A stretch of 18,624 nt of DNA from Candidatus Kapaibacterium sp. GTDB taxonomy: Bacteria; Bacteroidota; Ignavibacteria; Kapaibacteriales; Kapaibacteriaceae. Of the stretch, positions 1-9,800 are shown piece after piece. The DNA lies in contig JAURNF010000009.1 of NCBI GenBank assembly GCA_030830285.1, forward strand, positions 1 to 18,624, in the 5' to 3' direction. Every line of letters begins with the position of its first letter. Within the stretch, counting starts at the first letter, position 1. The translations under genes and the position numbers were made by a program. Under the pieces are notes generated by a model. The model worked only from the letters and a program-made list of their open reading frames with translations. It had not been told where the DNA came from and ran no database searches.

Positions 1-1235
1 GTCATCAGCGCTCGTGCTTTCGCTGCATCAATGCCACGGGACTGCAGATAGAATACTGCGTCTTCGTCGAGCTGACCAGTGGTAGCACCGTGCGAGCACT
101 TCACATCGTCTGCCCAGATCTCAAGCTGAGGCTTTGAATTCATTTGCGCACGCTCACTCAGGAGAATGGCGTGACTCGACTGATACGCCGTTGTCTTTTG
201 CGCTTGCGGCCGAACATAGATCTTGCCGTTAAACACACCAACAGAGGAATCATTGTAGATGCCTTTATAGAGCTCTTCGCTGTGACAGTGTGGGACGCAA
301 TGATCAACCGTCGTGTGATTATCGGCGTACTCATGATCGCGAAGGACTGACGTACCGAAAAGAAAGCCCTGGCTCGATGGTTCACACAGACGCACTGAAA
401 CGTCGTTACGGACAAAGTCACCGCCAAGACACGCAGTATGGGCTGTAAATGTTGCGTCGCGCGATACATCGGCACGCATGTCACCGATGTGACGCAGAGC
501 TCCACCGTCGTCCAAGACCTTGTGATACCGAACATGCGCATTCGCTGCAACGGCTACTTCGGCCACTGTTACATCGAGTGCTATCAAATCACCCAACGTA
601 TGGTGCGACTCAACAACGTCAACACTTGAGCCTGTTTCCGCCAGCAATACAACACGTGGTGTTGCAAGTCGGTGCGATGCACGCACATCAGTAATGCATA
701 CAACGTGAATCGGACGCTCAAGTTGGATGTTGGAACCAACACGGATGACAACGCCATTGTTCGCAAGTGCAAGATTGGCCGCGACAAACGGATTTGTTGA
801 GGTTGCCACGTTTGCACCTGCCACCGTCGCAAGTTCTGGATGCTCAGCAATCAGCGTATCAGTGAGCGGTTCAATGCGCAGACCGTTGACATGTTCAGGA
901 ATGCTCGAGAGTTGCAAAGAGATGTGTCCATTGACGAATACAACTCGCCACCCGCCATCAAGCGCTTCAGCAAGCGAACCCATAGCTCGCGCGCAGTCAG
1001 ATGCTGTTACTGCAGTATCAGCATCCAAGGAGGTGACAAACTCGCTACCAATGAACGGAAGAACGTTGGTGTACTTCCACTCTTCGTGGCGCGTTGTCGG
1101 AACGCCTTGGTCGAGAAACGTCTGCAGTGCTGAAACACGCTGTTGATGCAGTGGCGCTGCAGCATTACCATTCAATCGGCTGGCAAGCAGTTCGTGCGCA
1201 CGCAAAACGTTGTTGCGGAATGCCTCACGGGCCAT
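1..1235 (-). CDS. sufD: Fe-S cluster assembly protein SufD (C-terminal end cut by the window edge)
   Basis: SufD is the scaffold partner that forms the SufBC2D complex with SufB and the ATPase SufC, assembling Fe-S clusters in the cytoplasm. Translation from the ATG at 1235 stays open to the left edge, giving 411 residues of a protein usually about 430-450 long, so a short C-terminal tail is missing. The N-terminus carries TTRHEEWKYT, a SufD hallmark. The C-terminal core reads YKGIYNDSSVGVFNGKIYV, then QLEIWADDVKCSHGATTG, then AVFYLQSRGID. The Cys and His of KCSHG correspond to the residues of E. coli SufD implicated in cluster building at the SufB-SufD interface. Its ATG directly abuts the sufC stop codon (TAA at 1236-1238), so it is almost certainly translated as part of the sufBCD operon. 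Identification is secure. Whether sufS or sufE/sufU follows cannot be seen here. Confidence 0.95.
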   Translation of the reverse strand, partial: MAREAFRNNVLRAHELLASRLNGNAAAPLHQQRVSALQTFLDQGVPTTRHEEWKYTNVLPFIGSEFVTSLDADTAVTASDCARAMGSLAEALDGGWRVVFVNGHISLQLSSIPEHVNGLRIEPLTDTLIAEHPELATVAGANVATSTNPFVAANLALANNGVVIRVGSNIQLERPIHVVCITDVRASHRLATPRVVLLAETGSSVDVVESHHTLGDLIALDVTVAEVAVAANAHVRYHKVLDDGGALRHIGDMRADVSRDATFTAHTACLGGDFVRNDVSVRLCEPSSQGFLFGTSVLRDHEYADNHTTVDHCVPHCHSEELYKGIYNDSSVGVFNGKIYVRPQAQKTTAYQSSHAILLSERAQMNSKPQLEIWADDVKCSHGATTGQLDEDAVFYLQSRGIDAAKARALM

Positions 1236-2003
1236 TTATGCCTCCACCGCTGCTTCGTTCTTGATCCAGTCGTATCCACGCTTTTCGAGTTCAAGCGCGA
1301 GCGACTTGTCACCCGAACGCACGATACGTCCGTTCCAGAGAACATGCACGACGTCAGGCACGATGTAATCAAGGAGGCGCTGATAGTGCGTGATCACCAC
1401 TGTTGCATTTGTTGGTGAACGCAACGCATTCACGCCATGTGCAACTATGCGAAGTGCATCGATATCTAGACCTGAGTCAGTTTCGTCGAGCACCGCGAGT
1501 GTTGGCTCGAGCATCGCCATCTGGAAAATCTCGTTGCGCTTCTTCTCTCCACCGGAGAATCCCTCGTTGAGTGAGCGATTCAGGAACGATGAATCCATTT
1601 CAACCAGCTTCATCTTCTCACGCATCAGAGCGAGGAATGCTGCAGGCTCGAGTGGATCATGACCGCGATGCTTGCGGAGTTCACCAACGGCAGTCTTGAT
1701 GAAGTTAGCCGTCGATACGCCAGGGATCTCGATTGGATATTGGAACGCCAGGAACATACCCTCACGCGCACGCTCCTCGGGGGCCATCTCCAAAAGGTCC
1801 TTACCCATGAACGTCACTGAACCACCAGTAACGGTGTAGTCCTCACGTCCAGCGAGCACCGACGCGAGAGTCGACTTACCTGAACCGTTTGGCCCCATGA
1901 TCGCATGGACCTCACCTGGGTTGACAACAAGGTCGATTCCCTTGAGAATTTCTCGCTCTTCAATGCCAGCTGTGAGTTGTTGAATGCTAAGGATTGGTGT
2001 CAT
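1236..2003 (-). CDS. sufC: Fe-S cluster assembly ATPase SufC
   Basis: SufC is the soluble ABC-type ATPase of the SufBC2D complex; its ATP-driven dimerisation reshapes SufB-SufD during cluster assembly. At 255 residues it has the family length. Visible motifs in order are the Walker A GPNGSGKST (37-45), a Q-loop glutamine at 88 (AFQYP), the signature FSGGEKKRNE (149-158), Walker B running into VLDETDSGLD (171-180) and the H-loop histidine at 206 (VITHYQ). The ETDSGLD form after Walker B and the SGGEKKRNE signature distinguish SufC from transport ATPases. The start codon overlaps the sufB stop in an ATGA (2000-2003), which indicates translational coupling. sufD follows without a gap. Nothing about the gene is unusual. 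Confidence 0.98.
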   Translation of the reverse strand: MTPILSIQQLTAGIEEREILKGIDLVVNPGEVHAIMGPNGSGKSTLASVLAGREDYTVTGGSVTFMGKDLLEMAPEERAREGMFLAFQYPIEIPGVSTANFIKTAVGELRKHRGHDPLEPAAFLALMREKMKLVEMDSSFLNRSLNEGFSGGEKKRNEIFQMAMLEPTLAVLDETDSGLDIDALRIVAHGVNALRSPTNATVVITHYQRLLDYIVPDVVHVLWNGRIVRSGDKSLALELEKRGYDWIKNEAAVEA

Positions 2004-3445
2004 CCGACGCTACCTTCGAGTGATATTGCAAGGAGTTTCTGTGCTTCCACGGCGAATTCCATTGGAAGCTGATTGAGTACTTCACGGGCGTAGCCATTCA
2101 CAATAAGCGCTACTGCAGATTCAGTGTCGATGCCACGTTGATTGCAGTAGAACAGAATGTCTTCGCCGATCTTCGATGTTGTTGCTTCGTGCTCTACAGT
2201 GGCTGTTGCATTCGCGATCTCGAGATACGGGAACGTGTGCGCTCCGCATGCATCACCAATGAGCAATGAATCACATTGCGAGAAGTTGCGAGCCCCTTCA
2301 GCAACCTTCAACACTTTCACGAGGCCACGATAACTATTCTGCGATACTCCTGCAGAGATGCCCTTCGAAACGATGCGACTCCGTGTGTGCTTCCCTACGT
2401 GGAGCATCTTGGTGCCGGTGTCGGCCTGCTGCTTGTTGTTGGTAACCGCTACGGAATAGAATTCACCAATACTGTGGTCGCCCTTGAGTACAACGCTTGG
2501 ATACTTCCATGTGATCGCAGAACCTGTTTCGACCTGCGTCCACGAAATTTTGCTGTGTGCCCCCTCACATATACCGCGCTTGGTGACGAAGTTGTAGATG
2601 CCTCCGTTACCGTCCTTGTCGCCTGGGAACCAGTTCTGCACCGTTGAATACTTGATCTCTGCACGCTCATGTGCAACCAGCTCGACAACTGCAGCATGAA
2701 GCTGATTCTCGTCACGCTGTGGGGCTGTGCAGCCTTCGAGGTAGCTCACATAGCTACCTGCGTCCGCAATGATGAGTGTTCGTTCGAACTGACCCGTATT
2801 GCGGGCATTGATGCGGAAGTAGGTGCTGAGCTCAATTGGACAGCGCACACCCTTTGGGATATACACGAATGATCCATCGCTGAACACCGCTGAATTCAAT
2901 GCAGCGTAAAAGTTGTCACTCGGCGGAACAACGCTTCCGATATACTGTCGGACGAGTTCAGGGTGGTCGCGCAGTGCTTCGCTGATCGGACAGAAGATGA
3001 TGCCAAGCTCTTTGAGCTTGTCCTGAAACGTTGTCTTCACGCTAACACTATCAAGCACGACATCTACGGCAACTCCAGCGAGGACTTTCTGCTCCTCGAG
3101 TGGAATGCCCAGTTTTTCGAACGTGGCGAGAAGCTCGGGATCCACCTCGTCCAACGAGGCAGGACCATCCTTCTTCTTTGGCGCCGCCCAGTAAATGATG
3201 TCTTGAAAGTCAATCTTTGGGTAGCTGACATTTGGCCACACAGGTTCCTGCATGCTTTGCCATTGACGAAAGGCCTTCAGACGCCACTCGAGCATCCACT
3301 CAGGCTCTTCCTTCTTCGCAGAAATAAACCGTACCACGTCCTCATTGAGGCCTGGTGGCAGCAATTCCTGCTCGATATCGGTTGTGAAACCGTACTTATA
3401 CTCGCTTCCAACAACGTCGTCAAGGATGGATTGTTCTGAATTCAT
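2000..3445 (-). CDS. sufB: Fe-S cluster assembly scaffold SufB
   Basis: SufB is the main scaffold of the SufBC2D complex: it accepts persulfide sulfur and holds the nascent Fe-S cluster. The 481-residue length is normal. Conserved blocks include GSEYKYGFTTDIE (13-25), EEPEWMLEWRLKAF (46-59), YLEGCTAP with Cys239, FYSVAVTNNKQQADTGTKM (329-347), the CDSLLIG block with Cys391 (equivalent to the catalytically important Cys405 of E. coli), and VEHEATTSKIGEDILFY (417-433). It is the first gene of a B-C-D operon and overlaps sufC by four bases. The start at 3445 is the only ATG before the conserved region begins at about residue 12. A -7 promoter element lies only four bases upstream of it, leaving almost no room for a 5' leader. 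Confidence 0.98.
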   Translation of the reverse strand: MNSEQSILDDVVGSEYKYGFTTDIEQELLPPGLNEDVVRFISAKKEEPEWMLEWRLKAFRQWQSMQEPVWPNVSYPKIDFQDIIYWAAPKKKDGPASLDEVDPELLATFEKLGIPLEEQKVLAGVAVDVVLDSVSVKTTFQDKLKELGIIFCPISEALRDHPELVRQYIGSVVPPSDNFYAALNSAVFSDGSFVYIPKGVRCPIELSTYFRINARNTGQFERTLIIADAGSYVSYLEGCTAPQRDENQLHAAVVELVAHERAEIKYSTVQNWFPGDKDGNGGIYNFVTKRGICEGAHSKISWTQVETGSAITWKYPSVVLKGDHSIGEFYSVAVTNNKQQADTGTKMLHVGKHTRSRIVSKGISAGVSQNSYRGLVKVLKVAEGARNFSQCDSLLIGDACGAHTFPYLEIANATATVEHEATTSKIGEDILFYCNQRGIDTESAVALIVNGYAREVLNQLPMEFAVEAQKLLAISLEGSVG

Positions 3446-3449
3446 GGGG

Positions 3450-3457
3450 CAAATATA
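3450..3457 (-). promoter_or_regulatory. Putative -7 promoter element for sufBCD
   Basis: Read on the minus strand this is TATATTTG, an exact match to the Bacteroidota -7 consensus TAnnTTTG. Only the four bases at 3446-3449 separate it from the sufB ATG. The family rule places transcription start a few bases after this element, so the mRNA would begin at or next to the start codon. I could not find a clear -33 TTG about 19-21 bases further upstream, so the match may be partial or coincidental. Confidence 0.5.
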
Positions 3458-3516
3458 CGACTATTATGGTCCTGTTTAGGGTGCTCTTCTAATGCCGTTG
3501 AGCGCTGGTCGAACGG

Positions 3517-3560
3517 AAAACGCCGTCGCCGGGTTCCCGAAGGAGCTCAGCGACGGCGTT
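3517..3560 (-). terminator. Rho-independent terminator after the first SBBP/T9SS gene
   Basis: An 11-bp perfect stem pairs 3519-3529 (AACGCCGTCGC) with 3550-3560 (GCGACGGCGTT) around a 20-nt loop. On the minus strand the stem runs into TTTT (3517-3520). It starts 41 nt after the stop codon of the gene at 3602-6664, and it also insulates the sufB promoter region from readthrough. Confidence 0.85.
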
Positions 3561-3601
3561 AATGATGTCGAATTGTACGAGCGTCGTGCTATCCGGCGCG
3601 A

Positions 3602-6600
3602 TTAGTTGCCCACCGTGAAGCGAACATGTCCGATGCGATTTCCTGAACGGAACTGCGCAAGGTACACACCTGCTGAGAGCTGATCTGTAGCGATCGAGAC
3701 ACGACGGACTTCGTTGACGTGTCCGAGAGCGACCGTCGACATTGTCCGTCCCTGCAGGTCAAGGATGGTCAACTCATACTCTTCACCGCCACCTACGAGG
3801 TCAATCGAAACCTGCTCGTTGGCAGGACTAGGTCCAATCATGCGGAGCCAGGCAACATCCGACAGGCGATCTTCATCGACGCTCGTTGTTGGTGTTACCA
3901 CGACAGTGGCAGCTTCAGATGTTACTGTTCCACAACCACCCTCGACCACGCAGACGTAACTGCCTGCATCGCTCAGTGCTGCTGTCGGGATAGTGTACTC
4001 TGCGAGCGTTGCACCAGAGATTGGCGAGCCATCCTTCTTCCATTGGTACGCAAGCGTCGAGCCTGTCGCAGCAACACGAAGTGTGAACGACTTGTTCTGC
4101 TCAACTGTAAGTCCGCCTGGCTGTGTTGTAATTGCCGTTGCTACACCAATGGACACGGTTACTGGCTGGGATACAACACTTGGTGTACACGCACCACTGA
4201 TAGTGCACGCGTACTGACCAATCGTTGATTGATCGACAGCTGCGATAGTGTACGATGGCGATGTTGCGCCTGGGACGTCAACAGAGCCCTTGCGCCATTG
4301 ATACTTGAGCGATGCGCCATTTGCTTCGACTGTCAGCGTAACTGGCTTGCCGCCACATGCGCTGGCATTACTTGGTTGCTTGACGATTGCTGGCGGATTC
4401 GAAATCGTGAGCGGTGTCAGCAGCTCGCTGACGTGCCCACGGTATGAACTCACGCGAACCACATAGCGACCAGTTGGCATCGATGTGACCTTCCACTGAA
4501 GGTTGCGACCAACAACACGCTGCTTGAGATCTGTCCAGTTCTCTGTGCCTTCAGGAGCGATCTGCACATAGAAATTCGTCGTATCTGCAAAGCCAAGTGT
4601 CGACCACGAGATCGTACGATTCGAACCAACGCACCATGTATCACCGCCGGCTGGCGATGTGAGTTCAAGAACGCCGAATGCATGCTTTGCGATGTACATG
4701 TCTGTGCCTGCCGAATACTGAGCGGCAGAAGAATCGTGCACACGAAGCGATTTCGAGGTTGTTGCCACTGCATAGTACAGGTCGCCGACATGGTCAACGG
4801 CAACACTCCGAACAGTATCGTCGCCATCACCATTGATGAGCGTAGCAAACTTGTTCGTCGAGGTATTGATCAGCGCAATGAAACCGTCGGCTGCACCGCC
4901 GCGCTCTGACACCGCACCATCGCCTGTAGTTGGGAAATCCATCGATGTTGTGCTGCCATAGATAACAGCTGTACCCGTACCCTGGTATTGCACAGCTCCC
5001 ATGATTTCTTCACGAGCGCTACCACCATAGTAGGTTGCACTGTTCAGCTCACGTCCATCGTCACTCAGCACGGCCATGAAGATGTCTTGATCGCCGATGC
5101 GCTGTGTAAACAGTGTTCCAACTGTCGGCAGGTTCTTTGATGTAGTTACACCAACGACAGTTGCACGACCAAGTTCGTCGACAAAAATGCCGCGACCTGC
5201 GTCTTCTGCGTCGCCACCGAAGAACGTTGAGTATGTACCGTCGTCAGACTTAGCAAGTGCGAGTTCGTTGTTAACCTTCACGACAAACGCGTCCGTGTTA
5301 CCGCCATTGAATGTTCGGTCGTATGGAACACGGCCAGACGAGAAGCGATCGGATGTGGGCGCTGTTTCAAAGTTGGCAGATGTTGTGACACCTGTAAGGT
5401 AGACCGAGCTCGACTTGTCGACAGCCATGTCGTTGAAGTACTCGATACCTTCACGACCGAAGAAGCGCGACTGCTGGATTGAACCATTCACCGAGAACGA
5501 TGCGATAAATCCGTCGATCTGACCCATGTTCGCGCCGCCACCTGGTTCGTCACGCGTTGATGGTGGACGTCCCCAGCCTCCTGGGATATTAATCTTGATC
5601 GTCACAGGGAATGTCACTGGGAAGTTCGTCGTCGAATTCGTGCCACCTGCGAGGTACATCAGACCGTTCACGTCAACAGCAACGGCATAGGCCATATCAT
5701 CCTTGTTGCCGCCATGATAGAAGCACACACCAAGCTTGCTAAGTGTGGAATCAAGCTTTGCGACGAATGCGTCTTGTCCGGCCTTGTAGATCTTACCTGA
5801 CACGCCAGATGTCGTCGGCAGGTCTGAGGAGTTTGTCTCACCGCAGACGTACACGTTGTTCTGCTTATCGATCGCGACGTCGTGGATGCGGTCGTCGCTA
5901 CCACCACCGATAAAGGTGTAGGAGCGAACCTTTTGCAGCTTCCAATCATAGCGCGCAACGAAGCCGTCGGACGTGCCCTTCAGCGTCGTTGAATAACCAC
6001 CTGTCGTTCCCTGCGGGAATTCGAGCTGCTGTGTCGTTCCTGCAACGATCACGTCAGAATTCGAGAGGCGGACTACCGACTTGATTTCATCCTTTTGCGG
6101 TCCACCGAGGTATGTACCGAACACTGTCGATGTTACGATCGTGACGTCCATCAACTCGTTCGAAGCACCAATACGCTCGATCGCCAACCGTGATACATCT
6201 GCACCTGGTGCAGCAATCATCGTGCGCACAACGCGGCCATCAGCATTGCGGACAAACGAGAATCCAACGCCCGGGACAACGTCACCGAGCAACACGCTCG
6301 AATAGACAGGCGCGCTGAGCTGTGCACCGGATCCACGGAAAAATGTAACTGTCGCAATTGGTGCGCCCGTCGACACGCGCGCGGGACGCGCTTGTCCAAC
6401 GAACACCTGACGCTCGATATCACCAACACGGCGATCGTTGAGCTTGTCGATGTCGTAGGCATCAACAACAACGCCAGTTCGTGTAATCCAAACGTCCGCG
6501 CCGTTCTGACGAGCACAGAACAGGACCTCGACTGGCCACTGACCGACATTTGCGATAAAGCCATCGACAGCGGCAGGCGGAACGCCTACAGATGCTGAAG

Positions 6601-6664
6601 TGGCAAGGGGCATGAATGCCGACATGAAGACTGTCAGACAGACAAGGCGTAGAAACATGTTCAT
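3602..6664 (-). CDS. T9SS-exported SBBP-repeat/Ig-like surface protein (paralogue A)
   Basis: A 1,020-residue secreted protein of unknown specific function. Domains in order: a signal peptide (about 1-24); a shortened DUF7948-like region (about 33-175, beginning DGFIANVGQWPVEVLF); seven SBBP-type units starting near 180, 247, 312, 397, 477, 542 and 606, with the typical pattern YLGG, then VAVD, then GxTxS, then DAFVAKL; a Kre9/KNH-like beta domain (about 665-755, SPAGGDTWCVGSN); two Ig-like domains (about 758-840 and 842-925), each with two cysteines that could form a disulfide; and a T9SS type A sorting domain (about 935-1020, with DLQGR and LSAGVYLAQF). It should be exported by Sec, moved across the outer membrane by T9SS and fixed to or released from the surface. 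A Gly/Pro-rich insert sits at about 353-382. The start could also be Met3; no Shine-Dalgarno site decides it. The neighbour at 6824-9946 has the same architecture. Confidence 0.9.
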   Translation of the reverse strand: MNMFLRLVCLTVFMSAFMPLATSASVGVPPAAVDGFIANVGQWPVEVLFCARQNGADVWITRTGVVVDAYDIDKLNDRRVGDIERQVFVGQARPARVSTGAPIATVTFFRGSGAQLSAPVYSSVLLGDVVPGVGFSFVRNADGRVVRTMIAAPGADVSRLAIERIGASNELMDVTIVTSTVFGTYLGGPQKDEIKSVVRLSNSDVIVAGTTQQLEFPQGTTGGYSTTLKGTSDGFVARYDWKLQKVRSYTFIGGGSDDRIHDVAIDKQNNVYVCGETNSSDLPTTSGVSGKIYKAGQDAFVAKLDSTLSKLGVCFYHGGNKDDMAYAVAVDVNGLMYLAGGTNSTTNFPVTFPVTIKINIPGGWGRPPSTRDEPGGGANMGQIDGFIASFSVNGSIQQSRFFGREGIEYFNDMAVDKSSSVYLTGVTTSANFETAPTSDRFSSGRVPYDRTFNGGNTDAFVVKVNNELALAKSDDGTYSTFFGGDAEDAGRGIFVDELGRATVVGVTTSKNLPTVGTLFTQRIGDQDIFMAVLSDDGRELNSATYYGGSAREEIMGAVQYQGTGTAVIYGSTTSMDFPTTGDGAVSERGGAADGFIALINTSTNKFATLINGDGDDTVRSVAVDHVGDLYYAVATTSKSLRVHDSSAAQYSAGTDMYIAKHAFGVLELTSPAGGDTWCVGSNRTISWSTLGFADTTNFYVQIAPEGTENWTDLKQRVVGRNLQWKVTSMPTGRYVVRVSSYRGHVSELLTPLTISNPPAIVKQPSNASACGGKPVTLTVEANGASLKYQWRKGSVDVPGATSPSYTIAAVDQSTIGQYACTISGACTPSVVSQPVTVSIGVATAITTQPGGLTVEQNKSFTLRVAATGSTLAYQWKKDGSPISGATLAEYTIPTAALSDAGSYVCVVEGGCGTVTSEAATVVVTPTTSVDEDRLSDVAWLRMIGPSPANEQVSIDLVGGGEEYELTILDLQGRTMSTVALGHVNEVRRVSIATDQLSAGVYLAQFRSGNRIGHVRFTVGN

Positions 6665-6757
6665 AGGTTGCTCACGCGTGGATAGTTGTTCGGGTAATCT
6701 GATAACAACACGCGTTAAACGAAAGAGTTACGTAGTCCTACGCATACAAACAACGTA

Positions 6758-6787
6758 GCGCCATCAGGGCCTTGACCCTGATGGCGC
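6758..6787 (-). terminator. Hairpin terminator after the second SBBP/T9SS gene
   Basis: A 12-bp perfect stem pairs 6758-6769 (GCGCCATCAGGG) with 6776-6787 (CCCTGATGGCGC) around a 6-nt loop. It begins 36 nt after the stop codon of the gene at 6824-9946. On the minus strand the following bases are TACGTTGTTTG, which is T-rich but not a clean T-tract. It probably separates the two paralogues into distinct transcripts, which would place a promoter for the gene starting at 6664 somewhere in 6665-6757. I found no convincing -7 element there. Confidence 0.7.
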
Positions 6788-6823
6788 ATACGCTGATCAG
6801 CATTCGTCGTATGTCGTTATATC

Positions 6824-9800
6824 CTATCGTATTACGAGTAGCTGTGTGCGACGCGTCTCCGCTCCGCCCGTTAGTTCAAGCGAATATGCCCCTGAGGCAA
6901 TCACGCTCAATGGGATTTGCACGTCAACGGTACCGGCTGGTAGATATCCGAGTGCGTGGGTGGCCACGATACCACCACGTTGGTCGCGAATGACCAACGT
7001 CCAATCCTGTGGCTGGAGCGATGCGATGCGCACGGCAATGCGGTCTGATGCCGGCTGCGGACCAAGCACAGCAATCCCCGTTGATGAGAGTTCGTCGTCG
7101 ACTGATGTCGATGGAGTAATTGTGACGGAAACCGGATTTGTCGAAACTGTGCCACATCCACCTCGAACGACACAGATATAGACACCTTCGTCTGCTTTCG
7201 TCGACGCGACAACAGCGTACTCCGCAGTTGTCGCACCCGCAATGTCCTGTCCGTTGCGCTGCCACTGATACTCAAGCGTAGATCCTGTCGCTACTACCTT
7301 CAACGAGAAGCCCTTGCCTTCATCGACCGTTACTGCCGACGGCTGGGTTGTGATGGCGGTTGGTGTGCCTACGGAGACAGTGGCCTGACGCGAGGTAGCC
7401 TGTGGTGAACATGCTCCGGTGACGACGACGTCGTACTTCCCAGCACTTGCAGCATTCACCTCAGCAATGCGATACCTCGACGTAGTGGCACCAGGAACAA
7501 CAGCTCCATTCTTTCGCCACTGATACTTGAGTCCGTTCCCCGTGGCAACCACAGAGAGTTCGATTGCGCCTGTGCATGCCGACGCATCCTTTGGTTGTTC
7601 CGTGATAGCTGGACCAGCATTAAGCGAGAAGTTCGCGCTCGCCGCTTCGTGTCCACGGGTGGTCTGCACACGGATTTGATAGTTTGAACCAGGCGCAAGC
7701 TTTGCATCCGGCTTCCAGATGAATGATCGAACCGTAAGGTCCTTCGCGAGAATCGACCAGGTGTTGCCAGCGTCGGTCGAAAGTTCAACAAAGTACTTCT
7801 CGTTGGTGAGCATTTCCTCGCCAGACCACGTAATGGTGTTATTCGAACCAATACACCAATCCTCTCCACCTGCTGGCGAACGTAACGCGAGCAGTCCGGT
7901 CGCATACTTGCCGACGTACCCGTCCGATCCACCTGGGGAAACTGGCGCAAGCACAGAGTCGGACACCGGAAGATCCGTCGACGTCGAAGCAAGACTGTAA
8001 TACGTGTCGCCCTGAGCATCCTGTGCTGCAGAAATCACAGAGTCAGCACCGGAACCGCCCACAAGCGTTGAGCGAACGATTGATGATGTGTTAATAATGG
8101 AGATGAATCCATCAGAAGGACCGATGCGCTCCGTCATGGCGCTAAGGCCACTCGTTGGGAAATCGCTCGATGTTGTTGTACCGTAGAGAACCCCCGTGGC
8201 AGTCGCGTTCAGATTTACTGCGCCAAGGGCGTCATCATTCCCCGTACCGCCAAAGTACGTGCACGACACAAGTGAACGTCCATCATCCGACAGAACCGCC
8301 ATAAAAATGTCGCGCTGCCCAGCAATCTGTGTTTGGAATCCACCTGTCGTAGGAAGGTTTGTTGACGTGGTTGTGCCCACGACGATAGCGCGACCAGTTT
8401 GATCAACAAAGATGCCTGCACCTGCCTCGTCACCATTGCCACCGAAGTACGTCGAGTAGGTGCCGTCGTCACGCTTCGACAGCGTTCCGTCGGAGAAGAA
8501 CTTGATGACGAATGCATCTGTATTACCACCGTTAAACGTACGGTCATATGGCAAGCGATTCGATGAGAACCGGCCTGGCGTCGGTGCAGTTTCGAAGTTC
8601 GACGACGACGTGCTGCCCGTTACAAATGGCTCTCCACCGGCGTTGACGGCCAGCGCGGTGAACGTCTCGTTCCCTTCTCTGCCGAAGTACGTGCTAAACA
8701 CAAACGATCCACCATTCGGTGTAAGACGACACAAGAACCCATCTTTCTGTCCGCCCGGTGTGCGTTGATGCGCCAGCGTAGTTGGGAACTCCGCTGTTGA
8801 ATTCGTGCCACCAGCAACAAAGATGTTGCCGCTATTATCAATCGCTACGCTCGTCGGTTGATCGTCGCGATTCCCGCCGATATAAACTCCCACCTCAAGC
8901 TTGCTCATTGCCTTGTCAAGTTTCGCGACAAATCCATCCAGCTGCGCGCGATAGATCTGTCCTGCTGCCCCCGATGACAGTGGAAGATTCGACGACGTTG
9001 TTTCACCGACAAACAAGACAGAGCCGTTAGCGTCGGTTGTCATCGCAGTCATCTTATCGTTTCCATTGCCGCCGTAAAAGGTGTATTGCACCACGTCCTC
9101 AAGGTCAAGAGACATCAGCGCGACAAACGCATCAAGCTGACCAGCAATTGTCTTCTGATAGCGCCCAGCGTTTGCCGGAAATGTCAACGCATCCGTTGAT
9201 CCTCCAACGACAACGCCATCTGTGGTCACACGGACTCCCACAGTTCGATCGTACGACGGGCCGCCGACATACGTAGCATACACTGCTACAGAAGCCTGAG
9301 GGATCAGACCAAATGGTACAGCAGCCGGCTTCTCGTCTCTCTTTGTGAACGTTGCGAAGAGGTCCGACATCGTAATGGATCCAAGACTTGTGCGGAGGTT
9401 CACAGATGCCGGCGCAAGGTCAACACCGTCAGCACCAATCACCTTTACACTCATCGCCGTGAGGTCGGCACCCGGACGAATGTCCATGTCGTACCGAACA
9501 TGTCCGTTTTCAATGGAGTACAATGCGTCGATACCACGGTACACATTCCGCACACGAACACGGTCGTACACAGGAATGTTTGTTCGCCACTTCGCAGGAT
9601 CACTTCCGAGGATCAGGTTGACGCGTGTTGCAAGTGCGTGCTCCGAATGCGGGCTCCCGCCTCGTGATCCACTCCATGTTACCTCAACTGCATGCCCCGT
9701 TCGAACATCACTTGAAAGGTCTACCGAATGGTGATCCATGACAACGCCGGTCGTCGTGATCCACACATCGAGATTATGCTCGCGGTGGAGATACAGGACG

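Noticed and set aside
158..629. Several short open frames on both strands at the left edge
   Set aside because: They overlap the sufD frame, which reads through without a stop and carries unmistakable SufD motifs.
5282..8551. Recent gene conversion between the two paralogues, suggested by the identical 15-residue block
   Set aside because: The DNA differs at most third codon positions in that block, so the identity is at protein level only.
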